DNA of 31,827 nucleotides, from the NCBI RefSeq assembly GCF_001655005.1, contig NZ_LXET01000058.1:1-31827 (forward strand), in the 5' to 3' direction. Each line of letters begins with the position of its first letter. The stretch's first letter is position 1. The notes beneath the pieces are model-generated. The model was not told the origin of the DNA and made no database searches. It was given only the letters and a program-made list of their open reading frames with translations. Made by a program: the position numbers and the translations under genes. Origin of the DNA: Hafnia paralvei ATCC 29927 (lineage in GTDB: Bacteria > Pseudomonadota > Gammaproteobacteria > Enterobacterales > Enterobacteriaceae). Below are positions 12,611-20,232 of the stretch, in pieces.

Positions 12611-13882
12611 TTATTTCGACCCGGCATCCTCAGAATGAGCAAACTCATAAGGTGTTACATAGCCTTCACGATTCGCATCAAGATAGTCAGCCCACCATTG
12701 CATCATTTGTTTACGTTCATCAAGATGTTCTGCAAGATAAATGTAAGCAGCACGGACGTTACTTCGTTCCTGGTGACTCATCTGACGCTCCACGGCATCT
12801 TTTGACCACAGGCCGGATTCGATCATGGCACTACATGCCATAGTACGAAAGCCGTGGCCGCAGATGTCGGTTCTGGTATCAAATCCCATCTTGCGCAATG
12901 CTTTGTTGATGGTGTTCTCGCTCATCGGTTTATAAGGATTGTGAGCCCCGGTAAAAATCAAATCAAATTCACCGCTGATCTCGTGGATTTGCTCCAGTAT
13001 ATCTACAGCCTGCTTACACAATGGGATCAGATGTGGGGTGCACATTTTGGCACCACGCGTGGAGAACCTGACTCCGGTAATCTCTTCGCGTTTGTCAGGA
13101 AGCGTCCAGAGTGCGCGTTTGAAGTCGATTTCCGGCCAGCGAGCAAAACGTAACTCACTGGAACGGATGAAGATGAGCAAAGCCAGCCTGATTGCCAGTA
13201 TGGTGAGAGGCTGCCCCCGATAGCTGTTCATTTTCTCCAATAGATCGGCGACCCCTTTAAAAGGCAATGCGGGGTGGTGTTCAGCCTTCTGCGAGGAGAT
13301 AGCTCCCTTCATGTCCAGTGCCGGGTTATAGCTGATATAAGCATTCTGTACGGCATAGCGCATGATGTTGGTAATGCGGCTTTGCAGTCGCCCTGCAGTA
13401 TCAATATTATCCCTGGCCTCCACAACTTTAACTGGTGCCAGAAGATCACGGGTATTCAGTTTAGTGATGTCACATTCTCCCAGTGCCGGGAACAAATGTG
13501 TTTCCAGTGAAGTTAGGATCCGTTTGGCGTGATCCTTACTCCATTTACGATTGCTTTTGTGCCACTCACGAGCCACGGCCTCAAATGTGCGGATGTTTGT
13601 GTGTCCTTTCTTTTCCTCCCGCTTTTCCTGATTAGGATCGACGCCGTTAGCCAGTTGCCTTTTGGCATCGTCGCGGCGGAGGCGTGCTTCCGCTAATGAG
13701 ATTTCAGGGTAGGGGCCGATAAGATAAGTTTGTGGTTTGCCATTGAAGTGATACAGAAAACGCCAGCGTTTTGAGCCCGTACTGAAAACGAAAAGATAGA
13801 GTTTGTCTGCATCGTAGATTTTGATGAATTTTTTGTCTGTCGGGCATTTTGCATTGCGGACAGCCATATCAGTCAGTGCCAT
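12611..13882 (-). CDS. int: P4-type tyrosine integrase of a tRNA-Phe genomic island
   Basis: The 423-residue protein begins MALTDMAVRNAKCPTDKKF, the start of the N-terminal arm-binding (DUF4102) domain of P4/IntS-like integrases. FLYHFNGKPQTYLIGPYPE, EISLAEAR and the linker follow. The catalytic domain (~205-400) keeps the first Arg in RSSELRFARW, HGFR, and the His and terminal Tyr in MSHQERSNVRAAYIY, so it looks active. ATG 13882 gives the conserved N-terminus. It is encoded ~200 bases from the tRNA-Phe 3' end and points away from it, the usual island-end layout. The enzyme recombines attP with the tRNA 3' end. Confidence 0.92.
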   Translation of the reverse strand: MALTDMAVRNAKCPTDKKFIKIYDADKLYLFVFSTGSKRWRFLYHFNGKPQTYLIGPYPEISLAEARLRRDDAKRQLANGVDPNQEKREEKKGHTNIRTFEAVAREWHKSNRKWSKDHAKRILTSLETHLFPALGECDITKLNTRDLLAPVKVVEARDNIDTAGRLQSRITNIMRYAVQNAYISYNPALDMKGAISSQKAEHHPALPFKGVADLLEKMNSYRGQPLTILAIRLALLIFIRSSELRFARWPEIDFKRALWTLPDKREEITGVRFSTRGAKMCTPHLIPLCKQAVDILEQIHEISGEFDLIFTGAHNPYKPMSENTINKALRKMGFDTRTDICGHGFRTMACSAMIESGLWSKDAVERQMSHQERSNVRAAYIYLAEHLDERKQMMQWWADYLDANREGYVTPYEFAHSEDAGSK

Positions 13883-13934
13883 AAAAGATGCCTCTTTTAC
13901 CACTATTCTGAGGTACCGATTTTATCGAACTGAA

Positions 13935-13956
13935 GATACCTCGGGTGATACCTCGG
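13935..13956. repeat. Tandem 10-base repeats, possible integrase arm or Xis sites
   Basis: GATACCTCGG occurs at 13935-13944 and 13947-13956, separated by GT (12-base period). A related GAGGTACC lies just to the left. The position between int and the tRNA end is where arm-type binding sites of P4-like integrases lie, and the int promoter must also be here. Confidence 0.45.
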
Positions 13957-14045
13957 AAAAGATGTTGATGTGGGAAGAATCAGATTGAGTTCAGTAGACT
14001 ATCAGGGGAAGTAAAGGTTCGTAAGTCGCGGACTTAGAAAAGAAA

Positions 14046-14069
14046 AATGGACGTCGGTTGACGTCCATT
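14046..14069 (-). terminator. Terminator of tRNA-Phe
   Basis: AATGGACGTC (14046-14055) and GACGTCCATT (14060-14069) pair perfectly around GGTT. On the minus strand the hairpin is followed by TTTCTTTTC, and it starts 11 bases after the tRNA 3' end, as expected for its Rho-independent terminator. Confidence 0.8.
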
Positions 14070-14079
14070 GATAATAGGG

Positions 14080-14155
14080 TGGTGCCCGGACTCGGAATCG
14101 AACCAAGGACACGGGGATTTTCAATCCCCTGCTCTACCGACTGAGCTATCCGGGC
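14080..14155 (-). tRNA. tRNA-Phe (anticodon GAA)
   Basis: On the minus strand a complete 76-base tRNA starts GCCCGGATAGCTCAG and has the anticodon arm GGGGATTGAAAATCCCC, so the anticodon is GAA. Its T-arm contains GGTTCGATTCC, and it ends with the encoded CCA. It matches the E. coli tRNA-Phe sequence as I remember it. The 3' half is a common integration site for P4-type integrases, and the adjacent int gene shows it has been used here. The gene is intact after integration. Confidence 0.97.
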
Positions 14156-14165
14156 AACGGGGCGT

Positions 14166-14194
14166 ATTAGACTAAATTACCTCGCCGCCGTCAA
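14166..14194 (-). promoter_or_regulatory. tRNA-Phe promoter
   Basis: On the minus strand, TTGACG (14189-14194) and TCTAAT (14166-14171) are spaced by 17 bases and lie just upstream of the tRNA. A GC-rich discriminator (GCCCC) follows the -10, a mark of stringently controlled stable-RNA promoters. Confidence 0.7.
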
Positions 14195-14674
14195 CGTAAA
14201 TTCGATACCTTTGGCTTGTACGCTCAGTTTTTCAACAAATTAGCGGGGAAGTCTCAGGTTTTGTCGCTTCTATAGCCAAGCGTAGTCTATATAGGCTTAC
14301 TCTGACTTATCTATCATCTGAGCTTGGTTTCTCTGACGGTGCTTTACCAAGAATAGGATGAAATTTTGGTTATGTGATCCGGCTCATCCATCACTAAAAT
14401 GAATAAATAATCAATTTAAATAACTAAGAATGCACCAGAAATTTATATTGTAATGCTTTTGTTAAAAATATGGCTACTGTTCACTCTTTTTCCAACGGAC
14501 AAAACATTATTTTTATGTGCCCTCTTTTTGATTGCTTGAGTTAAGTGATTATGAGCTTTTCTTTAAAGTAATATCAATATGAAACATGTTACATATTAAT
14601 AACTATTAGTGATGCTTAAATATGCATTCAATACTAGACATTGTTTATTTTTTATTTATTATATACCTCATATT
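14195..14674 (+). other. AT-rich intergenic region between tRNA-Phe and speFL
   Basis: About 480 bases without a supported gene. It becomes very AT-rich towards its right end, as often seen upstream of stress-induced enterobacterial promoters. No repeat or RNA gene was recognised. Confidence 0.5.
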
Positions 14675-14675
14675 A

Positions 14676-14689
14676 GTGATAAATATCAC
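14676..14689 (+). promoter_or_regulatory. CRP/FNR-class binding site upstream of speFL
   Basis: GTGATAAATATCAC has symmetric arms. It reads as GTGA-N6-TCAC (CRP core) and as TGAT-N4-ATCA (FNR core). It lies ~60 bases before the speFL start, a plausible activator position. Degradative ornithine decarboxylase is known to be induced in acid and low oxygen, so an FNR/CRP link is reasonable but unproven. Confidence 0.4.
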
Positions 14690-14749
14690 GGTTTATGTAG
14701 TTTCCCGAGTTACAATGTCCTCGGTTTCCAGATAAAGAGGAAATAGGAA

Positions 14750-14854
14750 ATGGAAAATAACAATAAAGCTATGCCACATATTCGACGTGTCACTCATCTT
14801 ATGATGATGGCGCATCGTAGCTGCTTTGACTTTCACCTTTTCAACTCTAAATAA
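14750..14854 (+). CDS. speFL: SpeFL ornithine-sensing leader peptide
   Basis: An AAAGAGGAAATAGGAA ribosome site precedes ATG 14750. The 34-residue product begins MENNNKAMPHIRRVTHLM and ends AHRSCFDFHLFNSK. Length and the pattern HIRR..H.....HR..FDFH.FN match E. coli SpeFL. In E. coli the nascent peptide and ribosome bind ornithine, the ribosome stalls at the end of the frame, and Rho-dependent termination ahead of speF is prevented. The speF-potE operon follows 326 bases downstream, as in E. coli. The HIRR, HR and FDFH residues involved in arrest are kept, while the middle (HLMMMAHRS) differs. Confidence 0.93.
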   Translation: MENNNKAMPHIRRVTHLMMMAHRSCFDFHLFNSK

Positions 14855-15180
14855 TCTCCCCTCCTGCGGCGTCCGCTATTGCGGATCGTCATGCTTGCCC
14901 GATCCCAAACGTTAGTTAATCTAGTATCTTATTGAATAGACTAGTTTTATCTATCATTCGGCAAGTTGCATTTGACAATCCTGACTAGCTCATACGCCAA
15001 CTCGGTGGCATGTCCACCAAGGCAATCATCAACTCTTATCAGTAATTCAATATCCTGAATTATTGCAGGGGAATATTGCCTAAAAAAAAATAATTCAGCT
15101 TCAGATCCCGTTTGGGAATATCTGACGGCTATGCTGTATCTAATTTTTTACTATTAATAAAACAAGAGACCATAAATAAA
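14855..15180 (+). promoter_or_regulatory. speF leader: Rho-dependent attenuation region
   Basis: This is the 326-base stretch between speFL and speF. Right after the leader peptide lies a hairpin, GTCCGC (14871-14876), TATT, GCGGAT (14881-14886). Others are GGTGG/CCACC (15004-15018) and AATTCA/TGAATT (15044-15061). The C-rich start (CTCCCCTCCTGC) could be exposed or hidden by a stalled ribosome. By analogy with E. coli this is where Rho loads unless ornithine stalls translation of speFL. The structures are seen; the mechanism is inferred. Confidence 0.65.
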
Positions 15181-17343
15181 ATGGAAAAACTAAAAATAGC
15201 TGTTAATAACAACACCTCGGAATGCTTTAGTACGGAACGTGAAACGGTAGATATTAATAACACTAACTTTACTGATGTTTCAGCCGCAGTCATTTCCGTT
15301 GAGGATGCGGTATCCGGTATGTTAGATACCATTGAACAAACCGGTTTTGGTATTCCTATCTTTGTCGCGGTTTGTTGCGAAGAAGAACTTCCTGCAGAGG
15401 TGTTGCCACGTGTAACTGGCGTATTTGAATTATGCGATGGCAACGTTGATTTTTACGGTAAACAGCTTGAAGCTGCCGCAACTAAATATGAGAAAGAAGT
15501 ATTACCTCCTTTCTTTGGTAGCTTGGTGGAATACGTACAGCAAGGCAATGCCGCATTTGACTGCCCTGGGCACCAAGGTGGCCAGTTCTTCCGCCGCCAT
15601 CCAGCAGGACGTCAATTCTTTGATTACTTTGGTGAAACATTATTCCGCTCTGACCTGTGTAACGCTGACGTCTCAATGGGTGACCTGTTAATCCACGAAG
15701 GCGCACCTTGCACTGCACAAATGCATGCCGCAAAAGTGTTTAACGCAGATAAAACCTATTTCGTATTAAACGGCACATCCTCTTCTAACAAAGTGGTGCT
15801 GAATGCCTTACTCGCGCCAGGCGACCTGGTGTTGTTCGACCGTAACAACCATAAGTCTAACCATCACGGTGCGTTAATTCAGGCTGGAGCAACGCCAGTA
15901 TATTTGGAAACTGCGCGTAACCCGTTTGGTTTCATCGGTGGTATTGATTCCCACTGCTTCGAAGAGAAATACCTGCGTGATTTAGTGCGTGAAGTTGCTC
16001 CAGAGCGCTCTAGCGAAAAACGTCCGTTCCGGTTAGCGGTTATTCAGTTAGGCACCTATGACGGTACCATTTATAACGCTCGTCAGGTGGTTGATAAGAT
16101 TGGTCATCTGTGTGATTACATCCTGTTTGACTCTGCATGGGTGGGTTACGAACAGTTCATCCCAATGATGAACGACTGTTCGCCTCTGTTGTTGGAACTG
16201 AATGAAAACGACCCTGGTATTCTGGTTACTCAGTCAGTACATAAACAACAAGCTGGCTTCTCTCAGACTTCACAGATTCATAAAAAAGATAAGCACATCA
16301 AGGGTCAAGATCGCTATGTGAACCATAAGCGCATGAATAATGCATTTATGATGCACGCATCGACCAGCCCGTTCTACCCACTGTTCGCTGCGCTGGACGT
16401 TAACGCCAAAATGCACGAAGGCGAAAGCGGAAAACGTATGTGGATGGACTGCGTTAAAGTAGGTATTGAAACCCGTAAGCTGTTGTTAAAACTCTGCAAA
16501 CATATTCGTCCATTCGTTCCAGCAACCATTGATGGCCGCAAATGGGAAGACTTTGATACCGAAGAGATGGCAAACGATCTGCGCTTCTTCGACTTCATCC
16601 CTGGTGAGCGTTGGCACTCATTTGAAGGTTACGCAGAGCATCAATATTTTGTAGACCCATGCAAACTGATGCTAACCACACCAGGTATCAACGTACAAAC
16701 CGGTGAATATGACAAGTTTGGCGTTCCTGCCACTATCCTCGCGAACTTCCTGCGTGAAAACGGCATCGTACCGGAAAAATGCGACTTGAACTCCATCCTG
16801 TTCCTGATGACGCCAGCGGAAGATATGGCCAAGATGCAGCATCTTGTTGCCCAAATTGCCCGCTTTGAGCGCCTGTTGGAAGAAGATGCGCCACTGGCTG
16901 ATGTGCTGCCATCTATCTACAAAAACTACGAAGAACGTTATCAGGGTTACACCATTCGCCAACTGTGTCAGGAAATGCACGACCTGTATGTCAGCCACAA
17001 CGTGAAACAACTGCAAAAAGAGATGTTCCGTAAAGCTCACTTCCCGAAAGTGGTGATGAACCCACAGCAGGCGAATATCGAGTTTGTACGCGGCAACGTT
17101 GAATTAGTTGCTTTGAGCCAGGTTGAAGGCCGCATCGCCGCTGAAGGTGCTCTTCCTTATCCTCCAGGTGTGCTGTGTGTGGTTCCAGGGGAAATCTGGG
17201 GCGGTTCTGTACAGCGTTATTTCTTGGCGCTGGAAGAGGGCATCAATCTGTTACCAGGCTTTGCTCCTGAATTGCAGGGTGTCTATATCCAACAGGATGA
17301 GGACGGACGTAAACGTGCTTATGGCTATGTTATTAAACAATAA
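15181..17343 (+). CDS. speF: Inducible (biodegradative) ornithine decarboxylase
   Basis: This PLP enzyme converts ornithine to putrescine and CO2, consuming a cytoplasmic proton. The 720-residue product has the wing domain (~1-110), the core with CPGHQGGQFFRRHPAG, GTSSSNKVVLNALL, DSAWVGYEQF and the PLP lysine Lys355 in SVHKQQAGFSQ. The C-terminal domain has HSFEGYAEHQYFVDPCKL and EGALPYPPGVLCVVPGE. ATG 15181 matches the E. coli start (MxKLKIAV); an earlier in-frame start at 15112 is unlikely. It follows speFL and precedes potE, the conserved order, and is close to E. coli SpeF throughout rather than to SpeC because of this context. Confidence 0.96.
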   Translation: MEKLKIAVNNNTSECFSTERETVDINNTNFTDVSAAVISVEDAVSGMLDTIEQTGFGIPIFVAVCCEEELPAEVLPRVTGVFELCDGNVDFYGKQLEAAATKYEKEVLPPFFGSLVEYVQQGNAAFDCPGHQGGQFFRRHPAGRQFFDYFGETLFRSDLCNADVSMGDLLIHEGAPCTAQMHAAKVFNADKTYFVLNGTSSSNKVVLNALLAPGDLVLFDRNNHKSNHHGALIQAGATPVYLETARNPFGFIGGIDSHCFEEKYLRDLVREVAPERSSEKRPFRLAVIQLGTYDGTIYNARQVVDKIGHLCDYILFDSAWVGYEQFIPMMNDCSPLLLELNENDPGILVTQSVHKQQAGFSQTSQIHKKDKHIKGQDRYVNHKRMNNAFMMHASTSPFYPLFAALDVNAKMHEGESGKRMWMDCVKVGIETRKLLLKLCKHIRPFVPATIDGRKWEDFDTEEMANDLRFFDFIPGERWHSFEGYAEHQYFVDPCKLMLTTPGINVQTGEYDKFGVPATILANFLRENGIVPEKCDLNSILFLMTPAEDMAKMQHLVAQIARFERLLEEDAPLADVLPSIYKNYEERYQGYTIRQLCQEMHDLYVSHNVKQLQKEMFRKAHFPKVVMNPQQANIEFVRGNVELVALSQVEGRIAAEGALPYPPGVLCVVPGEIWGGSVQRYFLALEEGINLLPGFAPELQGVYIQQDEDGRKRAYGYVIKQ

Positions 17344-17402
17344 ACTAGAAATCATTTCTCGGCAGGGCTATTGGCCGAAACTGATTTTCCGATAAAAAGA
17401 AA

Positions 17403-17437
17403 TAGCGAAGGGTCGCGATGTAACCGGCTCTTCGCTA
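17403..17437 (+). promoter_or_regulatory. Hairpin between speF and potE
   Basis: TAGCGAAG (17403-17410) pairs with CTTCGCTA (17430-17437) over a 19-base loop that contains further GC-rich sequence. No T-run follows, so it is more likely a processing or stability element within the operon message than a terminator. Confidence 0.4.
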
Positions 17438-17462
17438 ACAGAGTTTATGAGAGAGACACAAT

Positions 17463-18785
17463 ATGAGTACGTCTAAAGGCAACAATAAAATGGGCGTCGT
17501 TCAGCTCACAATTTTGACGGCGGTAAACATGATGGGTTCAGGGATCATCATGTTACCGACGAAATTAGCAGAAGTGGGGACGCTGTCTATTGTTTCATGG
17601 CTGGTGACAGCTTTGGGCTCAATGGCTTTGGCTTATGCTTTTGCTAAATGTGGGATGTTCAGCCGTAAATCAGGTGGTATGGGAGGCTATGCGGAATATG
17701 CCTTTGGTAAATCCGGCAACTTCATGGCGAACTACACCTACGGTGTATCTTTGCTAATTGCGAACGTGGCAATTGCAATTTCTGCCGTTGGCTACGGTAC
17801 CGAATTAGTCGGGGCAAACTTAACACCTTTGGGAATTTGTATCGCGACAATTGGCGTGCTTTGGCTGGCAACTATTGCTAACTTTGGTGGCGCAAGAATT
17901 ACGGGTCGCATTAGTGGCGTAACCGTATGGGGCGTTATCATTCCGGTTGTTGGTATCTCGGTTATCGGTTGGTTCTGGTTCAGCCCAACGATGTATGTAC
18001 AGTCTTGGAACCCGCATCATTTACCTGTATTTGAAGCGGTCGGTTCTTCTATCGCAATGACGCTGTGGGCGTTCTTGGGGCTAGAATCTGCCTGTGCTAA
18101 TACTGATGTTGTCGACAATCCTGAACGTAACGTACCTATTGCCGTATTGGGCGGCACATTGGGCGCAGCGGTTATTTATATTGTTTCAACTAACGTGATT
18201 GCGGGTATTGTGCCAAATATGGATTTGGCGAATTCAACCGCGCCGTTTGGTTTAGCATTTGCGCAAATGTTTACTCCAGGTGTGGGTAAAATCATCATGG
18301 CTCTGATGATTATGTCCTGCGTAGGTTCATTACTCGGCTGGCAGTTCACCATCGCTCAGGTGTTTAAATCCTCGGCGGATGAAGGTTATTTCCCTAAAGT
18401 ATTCTCTAAGCTGACTAAGGCTGACGCGCCGGTAAAAGGTATGATCGTTATCGTGATTATCCAAACCGTGCTGTCTCTGATGACTATCAGCCCGTCACTG
18501 AATAAGCAGTTCAACGTGCTGGTTAACCTTGCGGTAGTAACTAATATTATCCCTTACATTCTGTCTATGGCCGCTCTGGTTATTATTCAGAAAGTTGCGA
18601 AGGTCAATCCAAGCAAAGCCCGCATGGCAAATATCATCGCGTTTATTGGTGCCATGTATAGCTTCTACGCTCTTTATTCATCAGGTGAAGAAGCCATGAT
18701 GTATGGTGCGATTGTAACCTTCTTAGGATGGACACTGTACGGCCTGATCTCACCTCGTTTTGAAATGCAGGACAAAAATGTTTAA
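17463..18785 (+). CDS. potE: Putrescine-ornithine antiporter PotE
   Basis: The 440-residue APC-family inner-membrane transporter has about twelve hydrophobic segments. It begins with the conserved GVVQLTILTAVNMMGSGIIM (residues ~11-30, including the family GSGI motif), then GGMGGYAEYAFG, WAFLGLESACANTDVVDNPE and LGWQFTIAQVFKSSADEGYF. It exchanges external ornithine for internal putrescine and so completes the proton-consuming cycle started by SpeF. It lies 119 bases after speF in the same direction, with GAGAGA before the ATG, and ends at a clear terminator. It matches E. coli PotE in length and sequence. Confidence 0.96.
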   Translation: MSTSKGNNKMGVVQLTILTAVNMMGSGIIMLPTKLAEVGTLSIVSWLVTALGSMALAYAFAKCGMFSRKSGGMGGYAEYAFGKSGNFMANYTYGVSLLIANVAIAISAVGYGTELVGANLTPLGICIATIGVLWLATIANFGGARITGRISGVTVWGVIIPVVGISVIGWFWFSPTMYVQSWNPHHLPVFEAVGSSIAMTLWAFLGLESACANTDVVDNPERNVPIAVLGGTLGAAVIYIVSTNVIAGIVPNMDLANSTAPFGLAFAQMFTPGVGKIIMALMIMSCVGSLLGWQFTIAQVFKSSADEGYFPKVFSKLTKADAPVKGMIVIVIIQTVLSLMTISPSLNKQFNVLVNLAVVTNIIPYILSMAALVIIQKVAKVNPSKARMANIIAFIGAMYSFYALYSSGEEAMMYGAIVTFLGWTLYGLISPRFEMQDKNV

Positions 18786-18832
18786 TACTGATTTTTAATC
18801 AGATTTATTAGGCAGTTGTTTTACCCAATAAG

Positions 18833-18862
18833 GGGAGCCATCGGTGGCTCCCTTTGTTTTTA
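18833..18862 (+). terminator. Rho-independent terminator of speF-potE
   Basis: GGGAGCCA (18833-18840), loop TCGG, TGGCTCCC (18845-18852), then TTTGTTTTTAA. The flanking AA/TT extends the stem. This is a strong canonical terminator. Confidence 0.9.
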
Positions 18863-18938
18863 ATCGCCCCCATGATCTTTTGTGTAATTTTTCATCTGCT
18901 GGCTATAGTTAGAAAACATATGCTAGTGGAGCTAGAAA

Positions 18939-19607
18939 ATGATTACGGTCCATCATCTTAATAATTCGCGTTCACACCGGGTGCTTTGGACGCTTGAAGA
19001 GCTGGGATTACCCTATCAGATCGAACAGTATCAACGCGATCCCGTAACCATGCTGGCTCCTGAATCGTTGAAAAAAATCCATCCGTTGGGAAAGGCTCCC
19101 GTGATGACCGATGGCGAATGGACAATTGCGGAGTCCGCTGCCATTCTCGAATATCTGCAAGATACTTATGACCACTCCGCACTGCTCAAACCGCAGGATA
19201 AGCCAGAACGGATGCAGTACCGCTACTGGCTGCACTATGCCGAAGGATCATTAATGCCATTATTGGTAATGAAGTTGATTTTTAATCGACTAGGGAAGGC
19301 TCCAGTGCCTTGGATCATTCGGCCAATTGGCAGCCTGTTAGGTAAAGGTGTGCAGCGTGGTTACCTTGATCAGCAACTGGCAACGCATTTGCGCTTCATT
19401 GAAAATCACCTGAGTAAAAATAACTGGTTTGCTGGTGACCACTTTAGTCTGGCAGATATACAGATGAGTTTTCCCTTGGAAGCAATGAATATACGCACGG
19501 GATTGGATAAGGCCCCACATGCACGGGGGTTATTGAAGCGTTTACACGCGAGACCTGCCTATTTGCGCGCATTAGAAAAAGGTGGGCCGTTAGAATTAAT
19601 GGACTAA
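18939..19607 (+). CDS. Glutathione S-transferase family protein
   Basis: The 222-residue product has an N-terminal thioredoxin-fold domain (~1-78) with VHHLNNSRSHRVLWTLEELG, where the N-S-R-S-H region supplies the likely catalytic Ser. The cis-Pro signature KAPVMTDGEWTIAESAAILEYL binds glutathione. The helical C-terminal domain (~90-220) has GDHFSLADIQMSFPLE, the N-capping box of GSTs. It is probably cytosolic and conjugates or reduces small electrophiles; the substrate is unknown. A GTGGAG ribosome site lies ahead. It stands alone between the potE terminator and nikR. Subfamily not assigned. Confidence 0.88.
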   Translation: MITVHHLNNSRSHRVLWTLEELGLPYQIEQYQRDPVTMLAPESLKKIHPLGKAPVMTDGEWTIAESAAILEYLQDTYDHSALLKPQDKPERMQYRYWLHYAEGSLMPLLVMKLIFNRLGKAPVPWIIRPIGSLLGKGVQRGYLDQQLATHLRFIENHLSKNNWFAGDHFSLADIQMSFPLEAMNIRTGLDKAPHARGLLKRLHARPAYLRALEKGGPLELMD

Positions 19608-19719
19608 GTTGATGGACTCATCCTTAGTGTTGATAGACTAAGTTGTTGGTAGCTCGGTTTTTTAGCTATGTGAACAATGGCATACTCTTGCGACTAAAGC
19701 CGGATTAGGAACTAATTTT

Positions 19720-20178
19720 ATGCAACGAGTTACCCTTTCACTGGATGATGATTTGATGGCTGAGATCGACACCATCATCAAAGAACGTAACTACCAAAAT
19801 CGCTCCGAGGCGATTCGTGATTTAGCTCGTGCCGGACTTCAAGCCACGGCAATGCCGACATTGAACGATGAAACTAGCAACTGCGTTGCGGCGCTGTTTT
19901 ATGTTTACGACCATGAAGCCCGTGAACTTTCTAAGCGTCTAACGAAAAGCTTCCACGATCACCATGATTTATCGCTCGCAAGCCTGCATGTGCATCTCGA
20001 TCATGGCAGTTGCTTAGAAGTATCGCTGCTTAAAGGTGCGAGTGGGAAAGTAAAGGGTCTTGCAGAGAAGGTGATCGCAGAGCGCGGCGTGCGCTATGGT
20101 AAGTTGGTTGTGGTGCCGGGCGAAGACTATGAACATCAGCATGAACATGCTGAAGGGCATAATCATCATCATGACTGA
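19720..20178 (+). CDS. nikR: Nickel-responsive repressor NikR with a His-rich tail
   Basis: The 152-residue protein has an N-terminal ribbon-helix-helix (QRVTLSLDDDLMAEIDTII, NRSEAIRDLAR) and a C-terminal ACT-type nickel domain. The nickel ligands map to His79, His90, His92 and Cys98 (DHHDLSLASLHVHLDH then SCLE), equal to His76, His87, His89 and Cys95 of E. coli NikR. NikR represses nickel uptake genes (nikABCDE in E. coli). No nik transporter is next to it here. It is ~19 residues longer than E. coli NikR, ending in HQHEHAEGHNHHHD, which could bind additional metal. Confidence 0.94.
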   Translation: MQRVTLSLDDDLMAEIDTIIKERNYQNRSEAIRDLARAGLQATAMPTLNDETSNCVAALFYVYDHEARELSKRLTKSFHDHHDLSLASLHVHLDHGSCLEVSLLKGASGKVKGLAEKVIAERGVRYGKLVVVPGEDYEHQHEHAEGHNHHHD

Positions 20179-20196
20179 GTTTATGATGAGGCATCT

Positions 20197-20221
20197 GCCC
20201 GCCCTCAAAAGGAGAGCGGGC
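20197..20221. terminator. Convergent hairpin between nikR and mltC
   Basis: GCCCGC (20197-20202) pairs with GCGGGC (20216-20221), with an inner CTC/GAG pairing. It sits between converging genes and probably ends both transcripts, though neither side has a long T-run. Confidence 0.5.
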
Positions 20222-20232
20222 GTGGAGAAAGT

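Larger units (their letters stand above)
1..14079. mobile_element. Genomic island at tRNA-Phe (left end outside window)
   Basis: An intact P4-type integrase next to the tRNA-Phe 3' end, a plasmid-type partition operon, an IS21 remnant and abrupt composition changes mark accessory DNA. Left of 12,600 no second copy of the tRNA 3' end was found by eye, so the other boundary is probably beyond base 1. The island may also be a composite of several insertions. Confidence 0.65.

Noticed and set aside
15112..15180. N-terminal extension of SpeF by 23 residues
   Set aside because: The added residues match nothing in the family and lie in the leader RNA; ATG 15181 aligns with the known start.
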